NCBI GenBank assembly: GCA_903813345.2
Contig: CAIIXF020000004.1
Span: 12,796,196 to 12,860,195 of the forward strand
Reading direction: 5' to 3'
DNA from: Owenia fusiformis
Lineage: Eukaryota; Annelida; Polychaeta; Sabellida; Oweniidae
Length of the DNA stretch: 64,000 nucleotides
In this document: piece after piece, positions 40,377 to 51,330 of the stretch
Layout of the letters: each line of letters opens with the position of its first letter
Numbering within the stretch: the first letter of the stretch is position 1
Notes under the pieces: model-generated
The model's database searches: none
What the model saw: the letters and a program-made list of their open reading frames with translations, nothing else
What the model was told of the DNA's origin: nothing
Made by a program: the position numbers and the translations under genes

Positions 40377-40439
40377 ATGGAGCATTTGCCACAACATCCA
40401 AGAGGTAAATCATGGATCGAGAAAATGAATGATTTCCTT
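40377..40439 (+). CDS. Possible isolated first exon
   Basis: ATG in good context (TCAACCATGG) opens 21 codons starting MEHLPQHPRGKSWIEKMNDF, then Leu, followed directly by a consensus donor (CTT|GTAAGT). It is phase 0, so it cannot join the zinc-finger exon at 44244 in its coding frame (the joined frame stops within 20 codons). Present only in segment A. No downstream partner found. Confidence 0.22.
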
Positions 40440-40987
40440 GTAAGTTCCGGAAGTTTCAATACGAAAAATTACCGAACATATGTGAAAACAGAATATTTGT
40501 TCGTTGTTTTCACGATTTACAGGTTCGTTTGTTCTTCAATGTTTTGGTCTAAATTATAAAGCATCACCAACAGGTCTTACTCTATTAATCGACTAATACA
40601 GCAGACGGCTCATATTTCTACGTAGCATTTCATTCAGACCAATAGTGGGAGTGTAGATCACGCAGTTTCGTTCGTTGCGTACTTCACTTGAAATTGGTAA
40701 TTTTAAATATTGACTACTTCACTTAGCTTGGCGGATGTAGAACATTGCTTAATATTCTTTTAATTTTCACACCAGACATGCTTGGTTGACATGTCAACAA
40801 AGTAAAGTTCAAGGGTCAATGCGTTATTTCGTGATAACTACAACGCCTTCCCGGAAGTCAACATTGATGAAAAATGAAAAAGTCGGAAAAGCATTTACGC
40901 TAATTTCTATCAAATGCTATGTTTATGCATCATCATCGACGCAACAAAGGTGATATAGTTTCATTAAGATTCGGGTTCTAACCTTTA

Positions 40988-41523
40988 CACTGGTGATCCA
41001 CTCGATTACGCTGGTTACCAAAACGAACCGTTTTGGTAACAAAATGTCGGAAAGTCGAAGGCACGATTTTTCTTTTTTCCTTATTTCACGCGTTGTAGGC
41101 AGAATCCCCACGACGTTTTTTCTCACAACGTGCATCAGTATCATATGTTTTAGAAAATGTACATGTTTGCGATAAAATAGCTCAGAGGACAACAGAATCA
41201 TCGATTTACTTCCTCACTTAAGTTACATAAACGGTTTTTCGAAAAACAGTTAAGATCTGCACTTTTAACCCAAACCGTTTATGTAACTTAAGTGAGGAAG
41301 TAAATCGAAGATTCTGTTGTCTTCTGAACTATTTGTTCGCAAATGTGTACACTTTCTTAAACATATGATACTGATACAAGTTTGTGTTAAAAAATGTCGT
41401 GGGAATTCTACCTACAATTGTAAAATAAGGAAACGAGAAAAATCGTACCTTCCGGATGTTCCGACATTTTGTTACCAAAACGAACCGTTTTGGTAACCAG
41501 CGTAATCGAGTGGATCACCAGTG
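40988..41523. repeat. 536-bp hairpin, ~250-bp arms
   Basis: CACTGGTGATCCACTCGATT at the left and its exact complement at the right. Similarity persists to a ~35-bp loop around 41236-41270, with TTACTTCCTCACTTAAGTTA at the inner ends. Also contains the self-complementary AAAACGAACCGTTTTGGT on both sides. Confidence 0.9.
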
Positions 41524-42114
41524 CTTTAGAAGGTAAGTCAGACTCCCAAACGTCAGCTAACTCTTATATTTAGCATGTTAGCGACGCAGTCAGGCCTTGA
41601 AAAAAGTAGTATTTGTTGTGTAATTTGCAGATAAATTGGAAAAATTTCTGTTCCGGCACGCACCATCTTTTAATTTTTTGCGCATCCGCTCATAAACTTC
41701 TCTTCATTGCAATGCCAACAGAACTTCCCAGAGCTGACTTCTGTCAGCTCGGTAGAGTAAGTGTCAATAATCTGCAAAATGCTAATAAGCCCATATGGAG
41801 CAGATATATAATTTAACAGTGAAATAATTTGAATAGAATATTATTTAAAAACCTTAACATTTAGAAATAGATCTATGGTTTACAATTCATTTGAAAATTG
41901 AAAGGAACCTTCCTTGTTGGCCCCTGTGCCCCCTAGGAAGTCCCTTTATGTTGAAATACCCTGGGGCGACTGTCAGGCTGCCGCATTGACATCTTCCCTC
42001 TTTACCAGTAGTGCAGGTTTGTTGCTGTGCACTGGGGACCTTTTACATTAAAACATAGATCTTCTACTGTATATTAAAAACCCACCTACATGTATTTAAT
42101 TGCAGAGGTTGATC

Positions 42115-43297
42115 CAAGGGAAAGATCAATACCCGGTGATTTCAGCGGGAAGTGGCGTTTCGTTCAATGGATGAGCTGCGCGCGCACGCATAAATGTGAT
42201 TATCCAATATAATTAGGGGAGGGCTATTTGAAATAGTTTTTGGTCTCAGGCGCGACCCAGGGCTGTTGTCTTAAGGACATTTCGTTGAAAATGAGCCATT
42301 CGGCTGATAATTGGTAAGAGTTTGCGATCTTATAATGTATAACTGTTACTCAGACACATATTTTGACACGATTCTGTTGGAAATAAGCTTTGAACCGAGA
42401 GATATTCACGATTGATATGCACATTTTTGATTGTGCCATTGCTTTTCCATTGCACAATCCATGTATTGATAGAAGAGACATTAATAATGCAGATTGGTTT
42501 ACCTTCAATACATGGCAGACACTACATATCGGTCTATTAATACCAGTTTGTGCCTTAAATAGTTTTATATTTCCATCCACGGCCTGGAGCCTGGGTGTGT
42601 TTGTCTCTTATGTGTATGCTTGTGCATGGACTTCTAATCACTAGCAGAATTTAACACGATGCAAACTCGACATTATAACTCATGCTGTAACATTTTGACT
42701 TCGCTGGAAAACAATAGGAATTATTTTTCTTGCCAATCAATCATGAATCACAATCAAAATTTCAGAATGATCAATCAGGCAATGGTCCAAATCAAGTTAT
42801 AACATTTCAGCAAGAAGTCCGGTAGAAATACAGAATATTTAAACATCAAAGCTGAAAGTTAAAAGCTTATCTGTCAATTTTCTGTCTGCAAAAGAGCGTT
42901 TACATTTGACACAATAACAGACTGAGGCTTTGAAATCTAGGATTCCCCAGGAAAATATGACGTCATACTAATTAGCATAAGGATTTCCCTATTGGTCTGG
43001 GTCGTGCCTTGTTCGAAAACACAATCCATAAATACATGCTAATTTCTAAGGAGATAGGAAGTGTATAACGTGTTTATCGATTTTGTTTAAAGATTTAATC
43101 AAATATCAAATTGTTTAAGTGGATAAAGTGGTCACACTTGCTTCAATTCATAGCGAAATAGACGGATAGAAACTGACCGAATTCCCGATATCCTACCCCG
43201 TATTACTGTAGGCTATAAGCACAGTGACCTACAGAGGGCGCTATCACAAACAAGTACTGCACGAACCGATAAATTCCCGGGTATTGTAACGCCCTTG
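42115..43297. mobile_element. hAT-like non-autonomous element (A only)
   Basis: Ends CAAGGG...CCCTTG, with a wider inverted similarity (CAATACCCGG near both ends), flanked by GTTGATC on both sides (8 bp, GGTTGATC, if the terminal G is counted in the duplication). Segment B keeps the empty site GGTTGATCGAGG at 59159. CA(A)GGG termini with a 7-8-bp duplication fit the hAT superfamily. Internal ORFs (42350-42644) show no transposase features. Confidence 0.8.
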
Positions 43298-43657
43298 GTT
43301 GATCGAGGTCATTTAGCTTGTAAGGCGTGTAAAATTCTCACATGTTGTAATCAGATGGAGAATCTATAGAGACTTTCTCAGGAATAATATCCTGGCACTG
43401 AATAAACGCAGTGAGCCCAAAGCAAAGATACCAGTATTTAACCCCCACAACAAAATTTGGCTCAATGCAAGGTTTGATAGACATTGTCTCAGATTATAAA
43501 ATTGCATGTACTCTACCTCAAACCACAAATAAATGTATAGAAAGATTTTCATAAAATTATTGGACCGACCCAAGGCCAACATATGCACTTGTCTTTCTGT
43601 GTTTTTTTTTTTTTCAATCAAAACTTATCTCTCATGATTTGGGGATCATACAAAGAC

Positions 43658-44033
43658 ACACGGTCCTAACTTCGACCGTTAATTTGAATTTTTGACCTAC
43701 CAGGTGCTTGAAAATCAAGGATTGCGAGTCTCATACTGCAGAAAAAGCAGAACAAAATCTGTCGGTGCTTTACTTTATTGTAAAGAGTCCCTCGTTCTAG
43801 CAGCGTTTTGGTCCCCAGCTGTCAGAAGGCCTTCTTACAGCTGGGGACCAAAATGCCGCTGGAAGTAGGGACTCTGTTGAAGAGAATAATGTACCATCAG
43901 AAAGGGATTTGTGTTATGCTTTGAATGGAACAAGTTTGAAGAAAAACGGTGCAGTATAAGACTCGTAATCCTTGATTTTCAAACATCCGGTAGGTCAAAA
44001 ATTCAAATTAACGGTCGAAGTTAGGACCGCGTG
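43658..44033. repeat. 376-bp inverted repeat just upstream of zinc-finger gene A
   Basis: Outer arms CACGGTCCTAACTTCGACC and its complement (~85 bp), and an inner hairpin CGTTTTGGTCCCCAGCTGT with its complement. It ends ~210 bp before the zinc-finger coding exon and is duplicated with it (59513-59888). Probably a MITE that now lies in the gene's 5' region or last 5' intron. Confidence 0.85.
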
Positions 44034-44248
44034 AAAGAATTACTTTAGATCTTTTTTCCATCCTTCAAGATTGGGCCTCGGGGGTATGGCACTATTAAGT
44101 GGAAAGAATTGAAATACCCTTTGACCAGGATGGTATTTTTAATGACCCAAAGCTTACATTATGTTGATTCTTCACAAGTCCATTACTTTTTTGATTTTAT
44201 TGTATTATTAATTTGAACTAAAACATTTGTCTTTTAATTCCAGAGGAG

Positions 44249-46186
44249 ATGGATTCTAAAGAAAAAGATGATGATATATACAATATCAAACAGGAGGATC
44301 TGAATGATGCACATTATCAACAATATGCAAATAATGATTCCACGCTTATTCAAGAAAACATTTATATAAATGGTACAGGCATCAAACAAGAACCTTGTGA
44401 AGATTATACAACAATTAAACAGGAAACATGTGAACCAATTTACAAAAGCAGTGAGGATTATATAGATATTGAACTTGATGTTAAGACAGAACTTTCAGAC
44501 ATTACACAAGTTACAAGCGAGGTAAAGAAAAACCTTTGCTCAGCTTCAGAGGAAACTATGGGATGTGAAATAGAGCCAAACGGACTATTGAAATCTGATG
44601 TACATATTGACAAAAATGCATTTGAAGGGTACATTCCTGATGGTTTTATATCTAATAGCGAATATAATGCGAGTGATGAAAGAGACCATACACTTGAAAG
44701 AAGTTCAAAAAAGCTAAATAAATCGAATGAATCATTTAGGTGTGAGATCTGTGGGAAGTGTTACAGTATCAAAGATGATTTTGAAGAACATGTTTTTTTG
44801 GTTCATACAAGAAAGCGACCCTTTCAATGTGAAACTTGTGAAAAAAGCTTTATGTCATCACCTATGTTAAAACGTCACATGTTGGTTATGCATAATGACA
44901 AAAAGCCTTTCAAGTGTAAATTTTGTTCAAAAAGCTTTCAGTGGTCTTCTCAATTAAAAAGTCATGAAGTCATTCACACTGGGGAACGGCCATTACAGTG
45001 TAACGTTTGTGATAAACGTTTTAAACAGACTGGTGCGTTGAGATATCACGAAATGATTCATACTGGGAAAAAGCCCTATAAGTGTAAAAACTGTTCAAAA
45101 TGCTTTCCAAGATCTGCTGATTTAAAAATACATGAAACGCTTCATACAGACCTACGGCAATATGAGTGCAAGGTGTGTACCAAGAAGTTTAAATGGTATG
45201 GCAGTTATAAACTACACAAAAGAATACACATCACAGATAGTAAATTAAAGTGTAAATTTTGTGGAAAATGTTTACAAACAGCTAGTAGTTTGAGACAACA
45301 TGAGATGATTCATACTGGAGAAAAACCTTTTAAATGCAAAATTTGTTTAAAACATTTTAGGCATTCTAGAACTTTGAACTGTCATATGCTTTTACATACT
45401 GGTAAGCCCTTTAAATGTAAAGTATGTGCAAAAGTCTTTCAAAGTGCTAACAATTTAAAAGTACATGAGCTCATTCATAGTGGAGTCAAGGCTTTTAAAT
45501 GTGATACGTGCGAAAAATGCTTTGTAGATCCTTATAGATTGAAACGGCATAAAGTGACACATACTAAATCCTATAAGTGTGAAGAATGTCAAATGGGTTT
45601 CAGACGACTATTTGATTTGAAAAAGCATAAAAAAGTCCAACATGAAAGGACACGCAATAGGACAAAAAGGAACTTTATGTGTCACATTTGTGATCAATCA
45701 TTTGTGAAGTTTAGTGCCTTAAAGTCACACAGACTGATACATAGTAACGAAAATGTGTACAATTGTAAATTGTGTGATAAGGTGTTTGAAAACTCAGGTG
45801 ATTATGAAAGCCATCAATCTTTTCATAAAAAAGAAAACTTTAAATGTAAATTTTGTATGAAGTATTTCAATGACTGTGATACATTAAAAATGCATGAAAT
45901 GTTCCATACTGGAGCAACACCATTTATATGTAAACAATGTCAAATGGGTTTTGAAACGAGAATTGAATTGAGAAAACATGAAATACTCCACTCTGTTAAA
46001 CATAAAGTACCTAAATTAGACAAGGAATTTAAATGCAAACTTTGTTCAATTACTTTTATGCAGGCTTCTACATTAAAGATCCATGCAATGACACATTTTG
46101 AAGAAAAAACAATCAAATGTTCAATATGTGATAAGAAATTCTCAAGACGATTTGACTTAAAGATACATGAAAGGGTTCATAAATAA
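44249..46186 (+). CDS. 17-finger C2H2 zinc-finger protein, copy A
   Basis: Intact 645-residue frame. A strong acceptor (TGTCTTTTAATTCCAG, ending 44243) lies 5 nt before the ATG, so an upstream 5' non-coding exon is likely and the whole protein sits in one exon. Residues 1-165 are acidic and carry four SUMO-type psi-K-x-E motifs: IKQE at K14, K46 and K57, and VKTE at K79. Residues ~166-645 contain 17 C2H2 fingers, most joined by short linkers, some TGEKP-like (HTGERP, HTGKKP, HTGEKP). No KRAB, BTB, ZAD or SCAN domain. Likely sequence-specific DNA-binding regulator in the nucleus; target unknown. Differs from copy B by 8 residues. Confidence 0.97.
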   Translation: MDSKEKDDDIYNIKQEDLNDAHYQQYANNDSTLIQENIYINGTGIKQEPCEDYTTIKQETCEPIYKSSEDYIDIELDVKTELSDITQVTSEVKKNLCSASEETMGCEIEPNGLLKSDVHIDKNAFEGYIPDGFISNSEYNASDERDHTLERSSKKLNKSNESFRCEICGKCYSIKDDFEEHVFLVHTRKRPFQCETCEKSFMSSPMLKRHMLVMHNDKKPFKCKFCSKSFQWSSQLKSHEVIHTGERPLQCNVCDKRFKQTGALRYHEMIHTGKKPYKCKNCSKCFPRSADLKIHETLHTDLRQYECKVCTKKFKWYGSYKLHKRIHITDSKLKCKFCGKCLQTASSLRQHEMIHTGEKPFKCKICLKHFRHSRTLNCHMLLHTGKPFKCKVCAKVFQSANNLKVHELIHSGVKAFKCDTCEKCFVDPYRLKRHKVTHTKSYKCEECQMGFRRLFDLKKHKKVQHERTRNRTKRNFMCHICDQSFVKFSALKSHRLIHSNENVYNCKLCDKVFENSGDYESHQSFHKKENFKCKFCMKYFNDCDTLKMHEMFHTGATPFICKQCQMGFETRIELRKHEILHSVKHKVPKLDKEFKCKLCSITFMQASTLKIHAMTHFEEKTIKCSICDKKFSRRFDLKIHERVHK

Positions 46187-46640
46187 CTGAGATAATTATG
46201 TTCTTTCTTCAGTTACATGTATGGATGCTAGTAAAACTCTACATTTATGTTGTATAAAAATACAAGGCATTAACATGACAAAATGTCACCACCTAGTTGC
46301 TCACAATATTATTTGTTCAAACTTAAGTCAGATTTGAATTTCTGAGAACTCTGTAGATGATTTTGAAAAAATGGTCAATTTGAAACAAGTTTTTTGACCC
46401 TGAGAATGTCATTGAAGGTGAAATCAGATTTGAACTTCTGAGAATTTGAAGAAGATTTTGATAAAAAATATTGGTCAATTTGAAGCAAGTTGAAAAAATA
46501 CCGTTTTGACCTTGAGAAGGTTATTGAAGGTCAAATCGTTGTTGACCTTGAAAATGTCATTGAAAGTCAAATCTATATTCAGATTTGAACCTGTTGATGA
46601 TTTTGAAAAATAATATTGGTCAATTTGAAGCAAATTGAAA
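46187..46640. repeat. Degenerate ~115-bp repeats, GACCTTGAGAA(T/G)GTCATTGAAGG type
   Basis: About three units combining TTGAAGGTCAAATC, GATGATTTTGAAAAAT and GGTCAATTTGAAGCAA; they continue at 48320-48490 beyond an inserted element. The same units are uninterrupted in segment B (62180-62660). Lies directly 3' of the zinc-finger gene, so may be transcribed in its 3' UTR. Confidence 0.7.
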
Positions 46641-48320
46641 CAAGAACACAAATGTGTACAAAATGTCCCCACCAATGGGTGATCCCATGAAATGGTTATC
46701 CTGAAAATGAGTAGACAAGACTTTACCAACACAATTTGAGGACGGAAAATCCAAAATGGCCACCTTAAAATTTACCCAGAATGCCAAAAATTTAGTCAGT
46801 TCTAGATTTTCACACTAAGAACCACCCCTGAAAATTTTTAATTGATCCGTCACACAGTTAACTAGAAAACATGTTAACAAGACTTTACAGACAAGATTTT
46901 AGGATGGAAAATCCAAAATGGCTGCCTTGACATTTACCCAGAATGTCAAAAAACTAATCTGTTCCTAGATTTTCATACTAAGAATCATCCCTGAAAATAT
47001 GACATTGATCTACCAAATGGTTCACCTGAAAACGCATAGACAAGACTTTACAGACAAGATTTTTGGACAGAAAATCCAAAATGGCTGCCATGACATTTAC
47101 ACAGAATGCCAAAAAACTAATCAGATGTAGATTTTCACACTAAGAATCATCCCTGAAAATTTGAAATTGATCTACCAAACGGTTCACCTAAAAACGCGTA
47201 GACAAGACTTTACAGGCAAGATTTTAAGACGGAAAATCCAAAATGGCTGCCTTGACATTTATCCAGAATGCCAAAAAACTAATCAGATCTAGATTTTCAT
47301 ACTAAGAATCATCCCTAAAAATTTGAAATTGATCTACAGAACGGTTCACCTGGAAATGCATAGACAAGACTTTACAGACAAGATTTTAGGACAGAAAATC
47401 CAAAATGGCTGCCTTGACATTTGCCCAGAATGCCAAAAAACTAATCAGTTCTACATTTTCATACTAAGAATCATCTCTGAAAATTTGAAATTGATCTACC
47501 AAACGGTTCACCTGAAAACGCGAAGACAAGACTTTACAGACAAGATTTTAGGACGGAAAATCCAAAATGGCTGCCTTGACATTTACCCAGAATGCCAAAA
47601 AACAAATCAGATCTAGATTTTTATACTAAGAATCATCCCTGAAAATTTGAAATTGATCCACCAAACGGTTCACCTGAAAACACGTAGACAAGACTTCACA
47701 GACAAGATTTTAGGACGGAAAAATCCAAAATGGCCGACAATAAAAAAGTGATTATGTGTTTTTGCTGATTTCTTCTTACAAAATTATCACATATAACTAC
47801 TGTTAACAATAACATAGGCTTTTACAACAAAGTACATCTGAAATTATTTATAAAGCTACTAAATAGTTAAAGTATGAAAACTCAAAAACACCATTCAATA
47901 TGATACAAAGTATTATCGTGCGCTAACTTTTCTTAAGACATTCAAAATGGCTGACATGACTGAGCTAACAGGTCCAAAACCTAATCAGATCTAGAATGAA
48001 GTGAACTGAACAATATGTTAAAGTTTTAAAAGCAACTGTGAAGCCGTTTTTCTTAAAGTTTGCAGACAAGGATTTTAGCATTTGACTTCAAAATGGCCGA
48101 CAGGAAGTAGGTATCGAGTTAAAATTTTTTCATCCACATCTGTATGCCCTCATAAGTTATCCCTGAAAATTTGAAGGTGATATCTGTAGCGGTTTTGGAG
48201 AAAACTCCCGGACGTACGGACAGACGGACGGACGGACAGACGGACGGACGGACGTACGGACGGACAGACGGACGCGCCTAGGCCGACAATATGGCCCCAC
48301 ACTATGTGGTGGGGACATAA
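46641..48320. mobile_element. Element with TGTCCCCACC ends carrying a 162-bp satellite (A only)
   Basis: Absent from B, where GCAAATTGAAAAAAGACC is continuous. TGTCCCCACC at 46664 and GGTGGGGACA at 48308-48317 are inverted ends. Inside, about seven units repeat at exactly 162 bp (GACAAGACTTTACAGACAAG at 47040, 47364 and 47526, with one-base variants at 46878, 47202 and 47688). Near the right end is a CGGACGGACGGA microsatellite (48205-48275). No transposase was seen. Confidence 0.8.
46650..47745. repeat. 162-bp tandem satellite, ~7 units
   Basis: Because 162 is a multiple of 3, one frame stays open across two units (47323-47616) and encodes a near-identical 54-residue repeat. This is read as a by-product of the period rather than a gene. 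Confidence 0.9.
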
Positions 48321-48413
48321 AAAGACCTCTTTGGACCTGAGAAGGTCAAATCTTTTTGACCTTTAAAATGTCATTGAAGGTCAAATCTATATCGAACTTT
48401 TGAAAACTTGTAG

Positions 48414-48818
48414 ATGATTTTGAAAAATGGTCAATTTGAAAAAGACCTGTTTGACCTTGAAAGGGTCATTAAAGGTCAAATCTTACTTGGAAGTTCTAAG
48501 AAATTGTTACAGATGCCGATCGCCAATCAATCACCATCCACCTTCACAAAAAATGGTGACCATAACAATATGTCATCACTTTTTGGTAGTAGTGCCATAA
48601 TTTTTGCTAAAAAATTTGTCAACACTTCTGTAATATTCAGTGTTTCCAGTCTGTTTTGTCCATGGTTAGAAGTAAAAGCTGTTAATATATCAAAGTACGA
48701 AAAGGCCATTGGTTGGTTCATTGGCCATTCATTGGTTGAGGTAAAGTTGAGACACAACGGCAAAAATCAAATAAAAATCAACACCAAAGATTTTGTAAGT
48801 AATTTTGTTTGGTACTAG
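48414..48818 (+). other. 134-codon ORF, unrecognised, conserved in both segments
   Basis: Its 3' part (FAKKFVNTSVIFSVSSLF to a C-terminal NFVWY) also occurs at 62742-62990 with few changes. The opposite strand is open too (48527-48763 and 62672-62935). The two segments are close copies, so preservation says little about selection. No domain recognised; could be a decayed transposon protein. Confidence 0.25.
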
Positions 48819-49654
48819 ATGATATTTTTATCAATTTCAAAAGTGGTAGTTATTACTGTAATTTATACCTGATGGGTGTTTTCAATGTGATCAATCGATT
48901 AATTCCGAGTCCTGACGGAATGGCTATGATTATTAGGTCAGCTCAATCTGTCAATGTTGCGATTGTTTGACTTTTGGCTGTGTCTTTACCACCTCACTTA
49001 GCATAGGGTCAATTAGCTTACTAGTAAGGGATTTAAGTGAAAGTCTCAATGCATTGTTGACGATCCAAAATTTAATCCAGATTTGTGCAGATTGCATTTT
49101 TGCAAGGGTTATGCTTTGCTCCGATTTTCACTACGGTGCCTGTTTGATTGAGTATTTTGTTCAAAATTGAATACAATATTGAACAAAACACTCAATCAGC
49201 TGTTCGCCAGTCGATGGATCGGAGCAAATGTGACCCAGGCATAACCTAGATTAAAACTGTGATGTAGGCAATATTGACTTCTTATGTTATACACTCCCTT
49301 CACTAATACAGAAGTTTGAGAAACAGAAGTCTCCATTTTGTAGCATGTTAAAGACAATTATGTTTGAATTTTAATTTTGTTTCCATTTTGTAGCGTGTTA
49401 AAGACTAGGCCCTATTATGTTTGAATTTTAATTAGTTTCTTTTACAATTGGTCACATGATTCAGAAGGGGGCTTAAATTAAATTCGAACATGACTGTATT
49501 CATGCCTTCTATAAACTGTAAAGTCAACATTTCATCCAGGATATATTCGCGAAGAATAACCCTGGTAATATGTGTAATGTGTGATGTCATAATGGCAGGT
49601 TGTAGTAATGGCTGACCATAATGAACATTCAAAACATTTTGGTGAGTTTTCGTA

Positions 49655-49818
49655 ATATAGACCTCGGAGCAGGGTAATATCGTTGAATACACCCCTTAGG
49701 CCTAGGCACAAAAGCTTTTAGACCCCTCACTCTCTTCGGTCGTTCGGGGTACAGAAACGTTTGTGCCTAGCCCTACGGGGTGTATTCGACAATATTACCC
49801 CTGCTCTTCGGTCTATAT
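49655..49818. repeat. 164-bp hairpin with ATATAGACC ends
   Basis: ATATAGACCTCGGAGCAGGG and its near-complement (GCTCTTCGGTCTATAT), continuing inward through GAATACACCCC and CCTAGGCACAAA. Loop of ~40 bp. Confidence 0.75.
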
Positions 49819-51204
49819 TTCTTATAAATATAGATTATCAGTAATATAACAAAACAACAATTTTTTCAGTTGTTGACTGTTATATATTTTTAATGTACAA
49901 TTGTTTCTTTTTTACATTATACACAACAGTGAGGGAACAATGTTATACCCAAGAGACATACTACTATTAAGAAACTACTTTAAATTAAAATTATTTAAAC
50001 ATAGTTTGTTGTTCATTTTGAATTGAATGGATTTCTCAATTGGAAAATAACATTTTACTGCTTAGCTAAATTGAAGACAGCTTATTTAATTAATCATTTC
50101 TGATTTTTTTGATTAAAATTTAGACTGAATAATTATTAATGTGTTTTTTTAATAAGGAAAGTACATTCTCCTATACCCAGATACAAGGGGAATACATGTA
50201 GCCATGATCTAAAATAGGTGAGGAAAATTTAAATAGGTGAGGCAAATTTAGAATTGGTGGAGGCAAATTTAAATAAGTAGGAACATGTACACTACCAAGG
50301 GCTATATGTGTTTCTAAATGTCAACATTCAACAAATGTATTTTATTGCGTTTGAGTCACGTAGTACGAATTAGCAAGAAAATGATTTCTATTTGGTCGTT
50401 TAACGTTATGAAAATAGAACGGTAATTGTGAATGCAGTATTACTGAGTGAATGGTGTATGTATTCGTGAATAAGATCACTTCGGCTCTAAGCGGCGAGAT
50501 AAACTAAGTAAATGTCTTTAAAATGTAACGAAAATTTTTCGGACAAACCTTTTTCCTTTAACCTCAATTGTTGAGGATTTCAAAGATTTTTAGCATCATG
50601 TTCTCAACAGAATAATAATAATGGGCATTAATGAGTGTGTGATGCTAAAGATAGAAAGGGTTTTACAGGTGGTCGGAAATTTTTTAATTTTGAAAATGAG
50701 ATTTGTTATTACTACATTATCGAGTAAGCTAATCAATTGTCCAATTGTCAAAAATTAACATTTTTGTATATTTTCCAGCGGCGACGCAGCCGCAGAGCCA
50801 GATTTTGGCAACCAGCATGTACATACGATAACATTATTGTACAAATAATACACTCGGTTTTTCTGCAGCACGCAGCCGCAGAGCCACATGCTAGTAAATG
50901 TTATGTTTCTTAAGTGTAAGTTAGAATAGAATGATACTTCATAAATAGATACACTATAATATACATCAGTAGTGTATGTTTTGTATTTACATGATGGTGA
51001 CTTATATTGTCCATTGTCTATATCATAGTTACATATTAAAATATAAATGGCATGCATGACATGTCTGCTATTGACTCACATAATGTCCTACCAACTTTGA
51101 AGTAAAATATAAGGCAACACAGGGCTATCATGCTAGGTTGTAGTGGGAACATTTCAGTGTCAATCTTTTCTTCCCAGCTCTCTCTAAATGGATTCAGAGG
51201 TTTG

Positions 51205-51330
51205 AGCTCCTGACCAAAAGTTCTTCCAAAATCATGCAGTTTATCAATATTTTGAGCACTTTTCGTGTGATTTACGCCAATTTTTTTTGAAACTGATCCC
51301 CCTTTGGCAAAACCTAACGAAAGCCCTGCA
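51205..51330. mobile_element. Diverged copy of the CCCGTAGCCAG MITE family
   Basis: TCTTCCAAAATCATGCAGTT, TTTTGAGCACTTTTC and GTGATTT follow the same order as in 11743-11800, with a CCCCCTTTGGCAAA tail. Terminal repeats are eroded. Confidence 0.55.

Larger units (their letters stand above)
37882..41610. mobile_element. ~3.7-kb segment bounded by ~88-bp inverted repeats (A only)
   Basis: 37882-37971 and 41524-41610 are inverted copies (sharing GTTAGCTGACGTTTGGGAGT and its complement). The interior is absent from segment B. It holds a large hairpin at 40988-41523, a MITE at 39960-40330 and degenerate repeats at 39450-39770. No transposase ORF was found. It may be a composite or foldback transposon. 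Confidence 0.55.
34985..49409 (+). repeat. Segmental duplication, copy A
   Basis: Direct copy of 51729-64000 at an offset that changes through indels: about 16.7 kb at 34985, 16.98 kb at 36440, 17.05 kb at 41762, 15.855 kb over the zinc-finger gene, and 14.6 kb at the end. Matching blocks include 34985-35170, 35283-35757, 36437-36600, 36838-37717, 41762-42114, 43298-46640 and 48320-49409. The right boundary is unknown because copy B is cut by the window end. Confidence 0.93.

Noticed and set aside
47323-47616. 97-codon ORF with an internal 54-residue repeat
   Set aside because: The repeat length equals the 162-bp satellite period, so the open frame is a by-product.
48527-48763. Minus-strand 78-codon ORF shared with 62672-62935
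   Set aside because: Shared because the region is duplicated; no domain recognised and the plus strand is equally open, so no strand can be preferred.
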